Shown here in pieces: positions 30,787 through 38,860 of a stretch of DNA of 64,000 bases (the first letter of the stretch is position 1; every line of letters begins with the position of its first letter). The position numbers and the translations under genes are program-made. Location of the stretch: assembly GCF_900102525.1 (NCBI RefSeq), contig NZ_FNBZ01000002.1:186001-250000 (forward strand), read 5' to 3'. The stretch comes from Allobosea robiniae (GTDB lineage: Bacteria; Pseudomonadota; Alphaproteobacteria; Rhizobiales; Beijerinckiaceae). Below the pieces are notes generated by a model that was given only the letters and a program-made list of their open reading frames with translations, did no database searches and had not been told where the DNA came from.

Positions 30787-30851
30787 TTCAATGATCGTTG
30801 AAATAAACCGGCCTCGCAATTACCACAAGGGTAATTTCAATGAATGTTGAA
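30787..30851. promoter_or_regulatory. Three inverted repeats between the MFS and ArsR genes
   Basis: TTCAA-TGATCG-TTGAA lies at 30787-30802 and TTCAA-TGAATG-TTGAA at 30836-30851, two near-identical palindromes with the same arms and 6-base centre. Between them is ATTACC-ACAAG-GGTAAT (30819-30835), which abuts the second. These are probable operators for the ArsR-family protein encoded at 30890. They cover the likely promoters of both divergent genes. Confidence 0.65.
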
Positions 30852-30889
30852 TATTGTCAGGAGCGGTCGCATCGCCTATCTCGGAGGCC

Positions 30890-31258
30890 ATGAAGCCGGT
30901 TTTCCACCCCGATATCGAGGATGTCGCGCCCGCCGACGTGTTCGCGGCGCTGGCCGACCCGATCCGGCTCGGCATCCTCATCGCGCTGGCCGAGGTCAGC
31001 GAGGTCGACAAGGCGCGCTGCAGCCATTTCACTGCGCTCGCCTCGCCCTCGCTGCTCTCGTACCATTTCGCCAAGCTGCGCGAGGCCGGGATCACCCGCA
31101 TGCGGGTGGAGGGGACCTCGCGCTATCTCAGCATCCGGCGCGACGAGTTGAACCAGCGCTTCCCGGGGCTCATCGCCAGCGTGATCGAGACCGCCCGGCG
31201 GGACCCGAATCTGCCGCGTCTCGGGCCGGAATGGCTTTCCGGCAGCGACGAGGCGTAG
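30890..31258 (+). CDS. ArsR-family HTH transcriptional regulator
   Basis: A 122-residue winged-helix protein. ADVFAALADPIRLGILIALAEV and SPSLLSYHFAKLREAGITRMRVEGTSRYLSIR cover the HTH and wing. Only one cysteine (ARCSHF) is present, so a metal site of the classic ArsR kind is not visible, and the signal may be organic or oxidative. The ATG at 30890 is only 2 bases from GGAGG; a TTG at 30854 is an alternative. It most likely represses itself and the divergent MFS gene. Confidence 0.85.
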   Translation: MKPVFHPDIEDVAPADVFAALADPIRLGILIALAEVSEVDKARCSHFTALASPSLLSYHFAKLREAGITRMRVEGTSRYLSIRRDELNQRFPGLIASVIETARRDPNLPRLGPEWLSGSDEA

Positions 31259-31376
31259 GGACAGGCGTCGCCTCGTTGACAGGTATCCGGACAGGTTTAA
31301 CGTCATCGTTTCCGCGATGGCGTCGAGCCGGTTCGCGATACGGTACCGGCCACGCTCGAACCCGAGGAGGATGGCC

Positions 31377-32438
31377 ATGCGTGCTGCCGACCCTCAGAAA
31401 CTCGATACTTTGGTGGAGCGTCTCGTTGGTGATGTCGGAGCTTCCGTCACCGGCGCCCTGATCGTGCTGGGCGACCAGCTCGGTCTCTACAAGGCCATGG
31501 GCGATGGCGAGCCCGTCACCTCCCAACAACTGGCGCAGAAGACGGGCCTCAAGGAGCGCTATCTGCGCGAATGGCTCGCCGGCCAGGCCTCGGCCGGCTA
31601 TGTCGATTATGACGAAGGCAGCGACAGCTTCAGTCTCTCGCCGGAGCAAGCCATGGCCTTCGCGGAGGAGGACAGCCCGGCCTTCTTCGCCGGGGCCTTC
31701 GAAATCATCCAGTCGATGTGGCTCGACGAGCCGAAGGTCGAGGAGGCTTTCCGTAACGGCTCGGGGCTTGGCTGGCACGAACACAGCAAGTGCCTGTTCC
31801 GCGGAACCGAGCGCTTCTTCCGTCCGGGCTACAATGCGCATCTGACGGCGGAGTGGATTCCGGCGCTGGATGGCGTCAAGGCCAAGCTCGAACGCGGGGC
31901 GACCGTCGCCGATGTCGGCTGCGGGCACGGTTCCTCCACCATCCTGATGGCACAGGCTTATCCGCAATCGCGCTTCCACGGCTTCGACTATCACGGGCCG
32001 TCGATCGAGCGGGCGCGCGAGGCGGCGGAAAAGGCCGGTGTTGGCGACCGCATCACTTTCGAGCGCGCCTCGGCCAAGGACTTTCCGGAGCGGAAATACG
32101 ACCTCGTGACGATGTTCGACTGCCTGCACGACATGGGCGACCCGGTCGGGGCAGGAAAGCATGTGCGGGAGTCGCTGGCCAAGGACGGGAGCTGGATGAT
32201 CGTCGAGCCCTTCGCGCATGATCATCTCAAGGACAACCTCAACCCGGTCGGGCGGATCTTCTACGGGGCATCGACGATGATCTGCACGCCGGCCTCGCTC
32301 TCGCAGGAGGTCGGGCTGGGGCTAGGCGCGCAAGCCGGCGAGATGCGGCTGCGCAAGGTCGCGATGGATGCGGGCTTCCAGCATTTCCGCCGCGCAACCG
32401 AGACGCCGTTCAACATGGTGTTCGAGGTCAGGGCCTGA
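31377..32438 (+). CDS. SAM-dependent methyltransferase with N-terminal winged helix
   Basis: A 353-residue protein. Residues 1-90 form a winged-helix dimerisation region (LGLYKAMGDGEPVTSQQLAQKTGLKERYLREWLAGQ). The catalytic part has the SAM motif ATVADVGCGHGSSTILMAQAYP, FHGFDYHGPSIERA and MFDCLHDMGDP. This layout resembles the Rv2258c-type methyltransferases, whose substrates are unknown. ATG at 31377 is preferred over 31371 because it is 6 bases after GAGGAGG. It follows the ArsR gene by 118 bases. Confidence 0.9.
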   Translation: MRAADPQKLDTLVERLVGDVGASVTGALIVLGDQLGLYKAMGDGEPVTSQQLAQKTGLKERYLREWLAGQASAGYVDYDEGSDSFSLSPEQAMAFAEEDSPAFFAGAFEIIQSMWLDEPKVEEAFRNGSGLGWHEHSKCLFRGTERFFRPGYNAHLTAEWIPALDGVKAKLERGATVADVGCGHGSSTILMAQAYPQSRFHGFDYHGPSIERAREAAEKAGVGDRITFERASAKDFPERKYDLVTMFDCLHDMGDPVGAGKHVRESLAKDGSWMIVEPFAHDHLKDNLNPVGRIFYGASTMICTPASLSQEVGLGLGAQAGEMRLRKVAMDAGFQHFRRATETPFNMVFEVRA

Positions 32439-32543
32439 GGCTGCCTGATTGACAGCGGGCGCGCCGGCGCCGGAGCGCGCCGGCCATATCGGCATTGTCC
32501 ACTGTGGGAGCGCGGCAGTGGGTTGAGTTCTCGAGATGTTGAT

Positions 32544-32561
32544 GTAATGTTATATCATTGC
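32544..32561. promoter_or_regulatory. Zur-like box upstream of the AztD-like gene
   Basis: GTAATGTTATATCATTGC agrees with its own reverse complement at 14 of 18 positions and resembles the alphaproteobacterial Zur consensus with its GTTATA core. It lies about 20 bases before the gene start, where bound repressor would block transcription. This supports zinc-dependent control. Confidence 0.6.
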
Positions 32562-32582
32562 ATTATTGCCTTGGAGCTTCCC

Positions 32583-33890
32583 GTGCCTTCCTTCCGTTTC
32601 GCTGCCGCTGGCCTCGCCGGCTGCCTGCTCGCCTCCGCGGCTTTCGCCCATGACCATGCGCCACTGCGCGGGCGCTTGATCTTCGCCGATCACGAGAAGC
32701 CGGTGGTCCGCATCCTCGATCTCGACAGCGGCGAGGTCACGCACAGCTTCGACGTGCCGAAGGCCAATCCCGGTTTCGCCGGCGTCTCCGGCGGGCGCTA
32801 TGTCGTGGTGAAGACCGGGGACGAGACCGGCACGCTTGGTATCCTCGATACCGGGCTGATCGCGGAATCGCATGGCGACCATGTCGATCTCGACAAGGCG
32901 CCGCCGAAGCTGCTCGATTTCGCCGTGAAGGGCGACCGGCCGGCGCATGTGCTCTCCGGCCATGGCCAGCTCGCGCTGTTCTTCGACGGGCTGCGGCCCT
33001 GGGAGGGCAAGAGCGAGCCGAAGGCGGTGCTGGTCGCGATCGACAGCCTCGCCAAGGACAAGCCTGCCGTCACGGTCTGGCCGAGCCCGGCGCCGCAGCA
33101 TGGCATTGCGGTGCCGCTCGGCAACCGGCAATGGCTGATGTCGATCCCCAACCCTGCCTATGCCAGGGGCGATGACCGCAGTGCCTCCTCGCGACCCAAC
33201 GGCTTCGAGATTCTCGAGCAGGGCAAGGACTGGAAGCGGATCGCGCTGTTCGACGATGCCGGAAAGCCCGATGCCTCCTGCAAGCTCTTCCACGGCTCGG
33301 CCGAAGCGCGGGGGCGCCATGTTTTCGGCTGCGCCGAGGGCGAGGGCGGTGGCCTGCTCGTGCTGGCAAAAGCCGGGCAGGGAACCGCTGCGGCATGGAG
33401 CGGGCGCAAGCTCGGCTATCCGGACGAGCGCCGTGTCAGCGCCCTGAAGTCGCGAGCCGGCGGGCGCTATCTTGTCGGCAATTACGGGCTGAAGGCGCCG
33501 TATGACGCGCTGCTGCGGATCGATCCGGATGCAAAGGCGCTCAAGGCGGACGATGTGCTGGCGGTGCCGGGCGGGCAGGCTGCCTGCCAGTTCGAACTGA
33601 GCGGTAATGGCAGCCGCCTCGCCAATCTGACGCCGGACGGCAAGCTCCGGATTTACGAGATCGCGCCGTCCTGGAAGGAGCTTGCGGCCTTCGATGCCGT
33701 TGCCGCCTTCGACTGTGCCTATGGCGCGAAGACGCCGGTGCCGAGCCTCGCCGTGATCGGCGGCAACGCCTTCGTCAGCGATCCCGCCAATGGGCGCATT
33801 CGCGAATTCCATCTGGATACGCTGAAGCAGGGGCTCGACATGCCCGTCGGTGGCATGCCGGCCAATCTGGCTGGCAGCGACGCCGGCTGA
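32583..33890 (+). CDS. AztD-like periplasmic zinc metallochaperone
   Basis: A 435-residue secreted protein (signal ending near ASAAFAHDH). The histidine pair HDH begins the mature chain. Family blocks RLIFADHEKPVVRILDLDSG, LIAESHGDHVDLDKAPPKL and GHGQLALFFDG resemble AztD, a beta-propeller zinc-binding partner that hands zinc to the AztC binding protein in Paracoccus. The best start is GTG at 32583, 6 bases after GGAG. A Zur-like box precedes it. No aztABC genes are adjacent, so it would serve transporters encoded elsewhere or a different role. Downstream lies an unrelated GtrA gene. Confidence 0.78.
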   Translation: MPSFRFAAAGLAGCLLASAAFAHDHAPLRGRLIFADHEKPVVRILDLDSGEVTHSFDVPKANPGFAGVSGGRYVVVKTGDETGTLGILDTGLIAESHGDHVDLDKAPPKLLDFAVKGDRPAHVLSGHGQLALFFDGLRPWEGKSEPKAVLVAIDSLAKDKPAVTVWPSPAPQHGIAVPLGNRQWLMSIPNPAYARGDDRSASSRPNGFEILEQGKDWKRIALFDDAGKPDASCKLFHGSAEARGRHVFGCAEGEGGGLLVLAKAGQGTAAAWSGRKLGYPDERRVSALKSRAGGRYLVGNYGLKAPYDALLRIDPDAKALKADDVLAVPGGQAACQFELSGNGSRLANLTPDGKLRIYEIAPSWKELAAFDAVAAFDCAYGAKTPVPSLAVIGGNAFVSDPANGRIREFHLDTLKQGLDMPVGGMPANLAGSDAG

Positions 33891-33930
33891 CGGGCTTCCG
33901 CGAACCCACGGCATCCTCTAGGAAGCGCGG

Positions 33931-34335
33931 ATGCCGCTTCGCCAGTATCCGCGCCAGTTTCGCCAGCTCGCCGCCTATGTCTTGGCCGGCGGGCTGACCG
34001 CGGTCGCGCATTACGGCGTGCTGATCGGGCTGGTCGAGCTCGGCCGCATCGATCCCGTGCCGGCGACGCTCGCCGGCTTCATCGTCGGCGCGCTGGTGTC
34101 CTATGCGCTCAATCGCTGGATGACCTTCGATGCGACCCGCAGCCATGCCCAGGCCGGCTGGCGTTTCGCCCTGATCGCGGCCGGCGGCTTCGTGCTCACC
34201 GGCATCCTGATGCATCTGTTCGTGGCGCGGGCGGGGTTGCCCTATCTGCCGATGCAACTGGTCACCACGGGCGTGGTGATGGTGTTTTCCTTCCTCGGCC
34301 ACAAGTTCTTCAGCTTCGCGGACAGGACGGCGTGA
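33931..34335 (+). CDS. GtrA family membrane protein
   Basis: A protein of 134 residues with four hydrophobic helices. FRQLAAYVLAGGLTAVAHYGVLIGLVE, LAGFIVGALVSYALNRWMTFD and VVMVFSFLGHKFFSF are the GtrA signatures. GtrA proteins are thought to help flip or move polyprenyl-linked sugars across the inner membrane in wall or O-antigen modification. No glycosyltransferase gene is adjacent. It ends 30 bases before a convergent unknown operon. Confidence 0.9.
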   Translation: MPLRQYPRQFRQLAAYVLAGGLTAVAHYGVLIGLVELGRIDPVPATLAGFIVGALVSYALNRWMTFDATRSHAQAGWRFALIAAGGFVLTGILMHLFVARAGLPYLPMQLVTTGVVMVFSFLGHKFFSFADRTA

Positions 34336-34365
34336 GGCGACAGGCTCGCACCGCCCTGTCCGGCT

Positions 34366-34836
34366 TTATTGCGTCGGGGCGACGGTCAGCGTGAGCTGCC
34401 TGCGGCCCACGCGGCCTTCCTTGTCGGTGGCCTCGATCTCGATGACATGGCTGCCGCTCGGGACGACGACCGAAGGAGCGTCGATCCCGGCGGGCGTGAT
34501 GAACGGCTTGATCCGCTGGGTGATGTCGATCGGCGGCTGGCGCCGGTAGAAGACGCGCACGGTCGCCGGGTCGATTGGCACGCCGTTGCTCGGCATGAAG
34601 CGCACGGCGAGGCGGAAAGGCTTGCCGTCGACGCCCTTGTCCGGGGTCGGCAGGGTGTCGATGCCGGGGCCGCGCGTCAGGTTGCGCGTGCTGGCCGGGG
34701 TCTTGGCCGCGGCCGGCAGCCCGGCTTCCTCGCGGGTGATGAGGTGGACCGGGTCGGCGGCTTGTACCGCCGTCAGCATGGCGGCGGTGGCGAGAACGGC
34801 AGGCAGCATGTGCCGAGCGAGCACAGACTTCATCAT
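34366..34836 (-). CDS. Secreted protein of unknown function, paired with membrane protein
   Basis: A 156-residue protein with signal peptide MMKSVLARHMLPAVLATAAMLTAVQA. The mature part is rich in beta-strand-like runs (KPFRLAVRFMPSNGVPIDP, TVRVFYRRQPPIDITQRI, VVVPSGSHVIEIEATDKEGRVG), consistent with an immunoglobulin-like sandwich, but no named family is recognised. It begins 4 bases after the stop of the gene at 34841 and so is translated from the same transcript. Role unknown; the pairing suggests an envelope function. Confidence 0.65.
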   Translation of the reverse strand: MMKSVLARHMLPAVLATAAMLTAVQAADPVHLITREEAGLPAAAKTPASTRNLTRGPGIDTLPTPDKGVDGKPFRLAVRFMPSNGVPIDPATVRVFYRRQPPIDITQRIKPFITPAGIDAPSVVVPSGSHVIEIEATDKEGRVGRRQLTLTVAPTQ

Positions 34837-34840
34837 CGTC

Positions 34841-35680
34841 CTATTTCACTCCCAGGATTGCGGCAATGAGACCGGCGATTGCCGAAATGGCGGTGCCGGC
34901 CATCAGGATGGTGGTTTCGATCGTCTTCAGCGTTTCCATCGGCACCTTGCCGTGGACGGCCTGCAGCCCCTTTCGCAGTTCCGGCAGCGAGACGAGGCCA
35001 CGCGCGGTCAGCGCAGCCTGCGTCACGCGCAGCAACATCCCCGAGAACATGGAAGCGCCGATGCTCAGCGCGTAGAACGAAGTCTCGCGCCAGGCTGCCG
35101 GCCCTTGCGGAAGGAGCGGTATGTTGTCGTGCCAACTCAGCAACGCGTTCATGGTCCCGACAGAAAAAATCGCGAAAGCGATGGCAACGCCGATATCGAA
35201 GGCGATCAGGCGCGGGCGGAGGCCGAAATAGATCAGGCCCGTCAGGAAGGGGATCGCGATCGAGGACAGGCGCAGGGTCCAGAGCGGCAGGTCGAGCCAG
35301 AGGATCACCGCGCAATAGGCGAGCAGCAGCAAGACCAGGCCGAAGGGCAGCACCCAGAAGCGCCGGCGCGCGACCGGCAGGACGCGCGGCTCGGCTTCCC
35401 GCCAAGGCCCGGCAGGCTCGACGGCGGCAGCTCTTTGAGGTTCGGCCACCCAAGTGCGGGCCATTGCAGCGCGATCTTCCTCGGCGCTTTTCTCGAAGGC
35501 GGCGAGGCGCTGTTCCAGCGCGTCGAGGCGATGCAGCAGCGGCAGCACGGGGGTAAGGTCCCGGCCGCAGCAGCGGCACGACAGCACGCCCCGATTGAGC
35601 GCGGCATCGCAGTAGGGGCAGACGAACTGGTCCTGCACGGAAATCTCGCGCCTGAAGGGGCAAGCCGCGCTCAAAGCCAT
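34841..35680 (-). CDS. Zinc-ribbon integral membrane protein of unknown function
   Basis: A 279-residue protein. The N-terminus carries a rubredoxin-like knuckle, CPYC at 21-24 and CRCC at 35-38, then a helix LHRLDALEQRLAAFEKSAEEDR that may coil. From about residue 105 come four to five membrane helices (FWVLPFGLVLLLLAYCAVILWL, LSSIAIPFLTGLIYFGL, LIAFDIGVAIAFAIFSVG, ILMAGTAISAIAGLIAAIL). The last part includes KVPMETLKTIETTI. No family is recognised. It is first in an operon with a secreted protein. Confidence 0.7.
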   Translation of the reverse strand: MALSAACPFRREISVQDQFVCPYCDAALNRGVLSCRCCGRDLTPVLPLLHRLDALEQRLAAFEKSAEEDRAAMARTWVAEPQRAAAVEPAGPWREAEPRVLPVARRRFWVLPFGLVLLLLAYCAVILWLDLPLWTLRLSSIAIPFLTGLIYFGLRPRLIAFDIGVAIAFAIFSVGTMNALLSWHDNIPLLPQGPAAWRETSFYALSIGASMFSGMLLRVTQAALTARGLVSLPELRKGLQAVHGKVPMETLKTIETTILMAGTAISAIAGLIAAILGVK

Positions 35681-35771
35681 ATCTGATCCGCCAGATCAAG
35701 GCGTTTGGCGACATTCCGTAAGGTAATATTGATGCAGGGCGCCGAATTTCCGGCTCGAATTCTACTTTCGT

Positions 35772-36467
35772 CTATATCTTGGCCTTGGTTGCCTTGAACG
35801 TCATCCGGTGCGGATTGTGCCCGAAGTTCTTCGGTTGCTGCACATCGGCGAAGCCCGCTTCACGGATCAGGGCCGTGATCGCGTCCGCGGTATAGGTCGA
35901 AAGGCCGTATTGCGCCCTGAGCTTGCGATAGTCCGAGAAGACGGTCCGGATGAGGCCGCCGAGGGCCGCCAGCAGGAAGCCGCCGCGCCAGGCGAAGGCG
36001 AGCAATTGCGAGGCGTCGGTCAGGGGGCTGACATCGGGCGGGATGATGTCGGCGACGATCAGTGCGCCGCCCGGCTTCAGCCGGTCCCGCCAGATTTCGA
36101 GCAGCGCCTTCAGCTCGTCGCGCGAGAGATACTGGAGCAGCGAGTTGGCGACCACGAGGTCGAGCGAGGTCGGGGGCAGGGCCTCGACCTCTTCCGGCGA
36201 GACCACGACGATATTGTCCTTGCGGCCGAACTGCGCGCGCAGCTTGTCGCGAACGGTCGGCGCCGCCTCGCAGAGATAGAGCCGCCCACAGGATGCGGCG
36301 ACGCGGCCGGCATCCAGCGCCTCGCCGCAGCCATGGTCGAGGACGACGGCGTCGCCGGCCGGGATATGGGCGATGAGATCGGTCGCGATGGCGCGGTAAT
36401 GCAGGGCCTTGTGGCGTGGCGAGACGTAGATCGAATGCTCGCCATTCCAGAAATCGCGCCAGGACAT
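35772..36467 (-). CDS. Class I SAM-dependent methyltransferase
   Basis: A 231-residue enzyme with the SAM motif AVVLDHGCGEALDAGRVAA, ANSLLQYLSRDELKALLEIWRDRLKPGGALIVAD and a C-terminal region containing GLSTYTADAITALIREAGF. The middle (LLAFAWRGGFLLAALGGLI) is unusually hydrophobic, so it may act at the membrane or on a lipid. No substrate can be named. It diverges from the cyclopropane-synthase-like gene at 36614 over 146 bases. Confidence 0.88.
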   Translation of the reverse strand: MSWRDFWNGEHSIYVSPRHKALHYRAIATDLIAHIPAGDAVVLDHGCGEALDAGRVAASCGRLYLCEAAPTVRDKLRAQFGRKDNIVVVSPEEVEALPPTSLDLVVANSLLQYLSRDELKALLEIWRDRLKPGGALIVADIIPPDVSPLTDASQLLAFAWRGGFLLAALGGLIRTVFSDYRKLRAQYGLSTYTADAITALIREAGFADVQQPKNFGHNPHRMTFKATKAKI

Positions 36468-36613
36468 GTGTTCGGTCGACCCTCGGGTTGCAGCGATGTT
36501 CGCGATGACTACGCATAAGCCGGGTGGCTCTGCAACAGCCGGGCTTTCGAGGCCGCGGCGTTTCGGCTTTAGTTGTCGCTTCGTCCGGATGTCGAATCGA
36601 GACGAGGAGCGCC

Positions 36614-37867
36614 ATGCTGCTGCTGCCGCGATTGCTCAAGCGGTTCGTCCGCCACGGTCGCCTGACGGTCATTACGCCCGACGGCAAGAAGCATGTCTTC
36701 GGCTCGGGGCCGGCGGAACTGCTCTTCGCCGGCGTCACCAAGACCGCGCCTTCCGTGACCGTGCGTTTCCACGACAACCGCGTCGAGCGCGAGCTCTTCC
36801 TCAATCCCGAGCTCGCCCTGGCCGAAGGCTACATGGACGGGCGGATCGATTTCGAGGAAGGCACGATCCACGATCTGCTGACGCTGTTCTGGCTGCAGCG
36901 CCGCGAGATGCGCAAGGACCCGTTGCAACAGGCGATCCGCAAGGTGCGCTTCAAGATCCGGCGCTGGCGGATGCACAATCCGCTCGGCGTCGCCGGCAAG
37001 AAGGTCAAGCATCACTACGACATCCCGACCGATTTCTATCGGCTCTGGCTCGACGAGACGATGACCTATTCCTGCGCCTATTGGCACAGCCCCGATGTTG
37101 GGCTGGAGAACGCGCAGAAGGCGAAGCTCCGCCATCTCGCCGCCAAACTCAGGATCGAGCCCGGCATGAGCGTGCTCGATATCGGCTCGGGCTGGGGCGA
37201 GCTTGCGATCTACCTCGCCAAGGCCTGCGGCGCGAAGGTGACCGGGCTCAACGTCTCGCCGGACCAGATGGCGGCCGCGCAGAAGCGGGCCGAGGCGGCC
37301 GGCGTTGCCGATGCCGTCACCTTCATCAACAAGGACTATCGCGAACTCGGCGGTACGTTCGACCGCGCCGTCTCCGTCGGCATGATGGAGCATGTCGGCG
37401 TTGCGCATTACGGCGAGTACTTCGGCAGGATACGCGACCTGCTGACGCCGGACGGGATCGCGCTCGTCCACTGTATCGGTCGCGTCGGGCCGCCCGGCTT
37501 CACCGGGCCGTTCTTCGATAAATACATCTTCCCGGGCGGCTATGCTCCGGCTTTGTCGGAGGTCTTCGCGGCGCAGGAGCAGACCGGCTTGTGGGCCTCC
37601 GACTGCGAGTTCTGGCGCCGGCACTACCACTGGACGCTGGAAGCCTGGCGCGAGCGCTTCATGGCCAAGCGCGAGGAGGTCGTCGGCATGATGGGCGAGC
37701 GTTTCGCCCGGATGTGGGAATTCTATCTCTGCGCCTGCTCGATCTCCTTCGATATCGGCGGCGACATGGTGTTCCAGCTCCTGCTCGGCCCGCACAAGAG
37801 CGCCGTGCCCGTCATCCGCGACTATATCGCGGATGACAAGAAGGCGCTGGAGGCGAGAGGGTTCTGA
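36614..37867 (+). CDS. Cyclopropane-fatty-acyl-phospholipid synthase family protein
   Basis: A 417-residue SAM-dependent methyltransferase that adds a methylene group across double bonds of membrane phospholipid chains. Residues 1-110 are the N-terminal lipid-binding part (LTVITPDGKKHVFG, LALAEGYMDGRIDFEEGTIHDLL). Then come HHYDIPTDFYRLWLDETMTYSCAYW, SVLDIGSGWGELAIYLA, and VSVGMMEHVG with the glutamate of the active site. The C-terminal FYLCACSISFDIGGDMVFQLLLG is typical. ATG at 36614 follows GAGGAG. Confidence 0.93.
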   Translation: MLLLPRLLKRFVRHGRLTVITPDGKKHVFGSGPAELLFAGVTKTAPSVTVRFHDNRVERELFLNPELALAEGYMDGRIDFEEGTIHDLLTLFWLQRREMRKDPLQQAIRKVRFKIRRWRMHNPLGVAGKKVKHHYDIPTDFYRLWLDETMTYSCAYWHSPDVGLENAQKAKLRHLAAKLRIEPGMSVLDIGSGWGELAIYLAKACGAKVTGLNVSPDQMAAAQKRAEAAGVADAVTFINKDYRELGGTFDRAVSVGMMEHVGVAHYGEYFGRIRDLLTPDGIALVHCIGRVGPPGFTGPFFDKYIFPGGYAPALSEVFAAQEQTGLWASDCEFWRRHYHWTLEAWRERFMAKREEVVGMMGERFARMWEFYLCACSISFDIGGDMVFQLLLGPHKSAVPVIRDYIADDKKALEARGF

Positions 37868-38776
37868 TCAGCGCTTGAGGTTGACGACGACGACCCCGGC
37901 GAGCGCCATGGCGCCGCCGATCAGCCCGAAGATCGTGGGGATTTCCCCGAGCCAGAGGAAGCCGATCAGCATCGCCATCGGCGGCACGGCATACTGGAAA
38001 TTCGAGGCGCGGGCGGCCGGCAGGCGCGAGAGCGTGATCGCCCAGGTGCCATAGGCGATCAGGCTTGGCACCACCGCGAGATAGACCACCGACCAGAAGG
38101 AGATGGCGGGGGCAACCTGCGCCTGCTCGATTGCCGAGGGCAGGAAGGGCAGCAGCACGAAGCCGCCGATCGCCATGTTCCACGCGGCGACATGGAGCGG
38201 CTTGTAGCGGGCGAAGAGCGGCTTCTGCACGACCGTGGTGATGGCGTTGCAGAAGGCGGCGCCGAGGATCAGCAGCACGCTGACGCCGATCTCGACGTCG
38301 AGCCCCTTGCCGAGCGCGATCACGCCGATGCCCGCGAAGGAGATGGCCGTGCCGAGCCAGGCGGTGAGGCTGAAGCGCTCGCCCAAAATCATCATGGCGA
38401 GCACGGCCGTCATGATCGGGTTGGTGTTGATGATGAAGGCGGCGGGACCGGCCGGCACGACGCGCTGGCCGAAATTCAAGAGCAGCGCATAGCCCGCGAT
38501 GAAGATCACGCCGCCGACGAGGAAGCGCCAGATGTCGCCGAGCTCGGGCAGCTTCGCCCGCGTCGCGATGAGAAAGAGCGCGGCCGGGCCTCCGGCGAGC
38601 GCGAAGCGCAGCGCCGCCATCTCGGCCGGGCCGAAGCCGGCGAGGCCGGCGCGGATCGCCGGGAAGGAGGAGGCCCAGGCCATGACCGTGAAGGTCACGG
38701 TGAAGACCAGCGTCGGGTCGAGGCGCTGGGAGCCTGAGGCGGTCAGCGCGGGGGAGGCGCAACTTGAGGAGGACAT
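37868..38776 (-). CDS. EamA/DMT-family exporter
   Basis: A 302-residue protein with ten hydrophobic helices in two EamA repeats. LVFTVTFTVMAWASSFPAIRAGL begins the first and LLILGAAFCNAITTVVQKPLFARY the second. The family exports amino acids, nucleobases and small drugs; the substrate here is not evident. Start ATG at 38776 is inside the good upstream context GGAGGACAT on the opposite strand. It diverges from a LysR gene at 38861 and is probably its target. Confidence 0.92.
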   Translation of the reverse strand: MSSSSCASPALTASGSQRLDPTLVFTVTFTVMAWASSFPAIRAGLAGFGPAEMAALRFALAGGPAALFLIATRAKLPELGDIWRFLVGGVIFIAGYALLLNFGQRVVPAGPAAFIINTNPIMTAVLAMMILGERFSLTAWLGTAISFAGIGVIALGKGLDVEIGVSVLLILGAAFCNAITTVVQKPLFARYKPLHVAAWNMAIGGFVLLPFLPSAIEQAQVAPAISFWSVVYLAVVPSLIAYGTWAITLSRLPAARASNFQYAVPPMAMLIGFLWLGEIPTIFGLIGGAMALAGVVVVNLKR

Positions 38777-38860
38777 GGCGTCGATCCATCGATGACGAGA
38801 AGTTGCTCCGATAAGCGCCCATGCCAGCTGATTGACAAACGAACAATTCGCGCATGAGCT

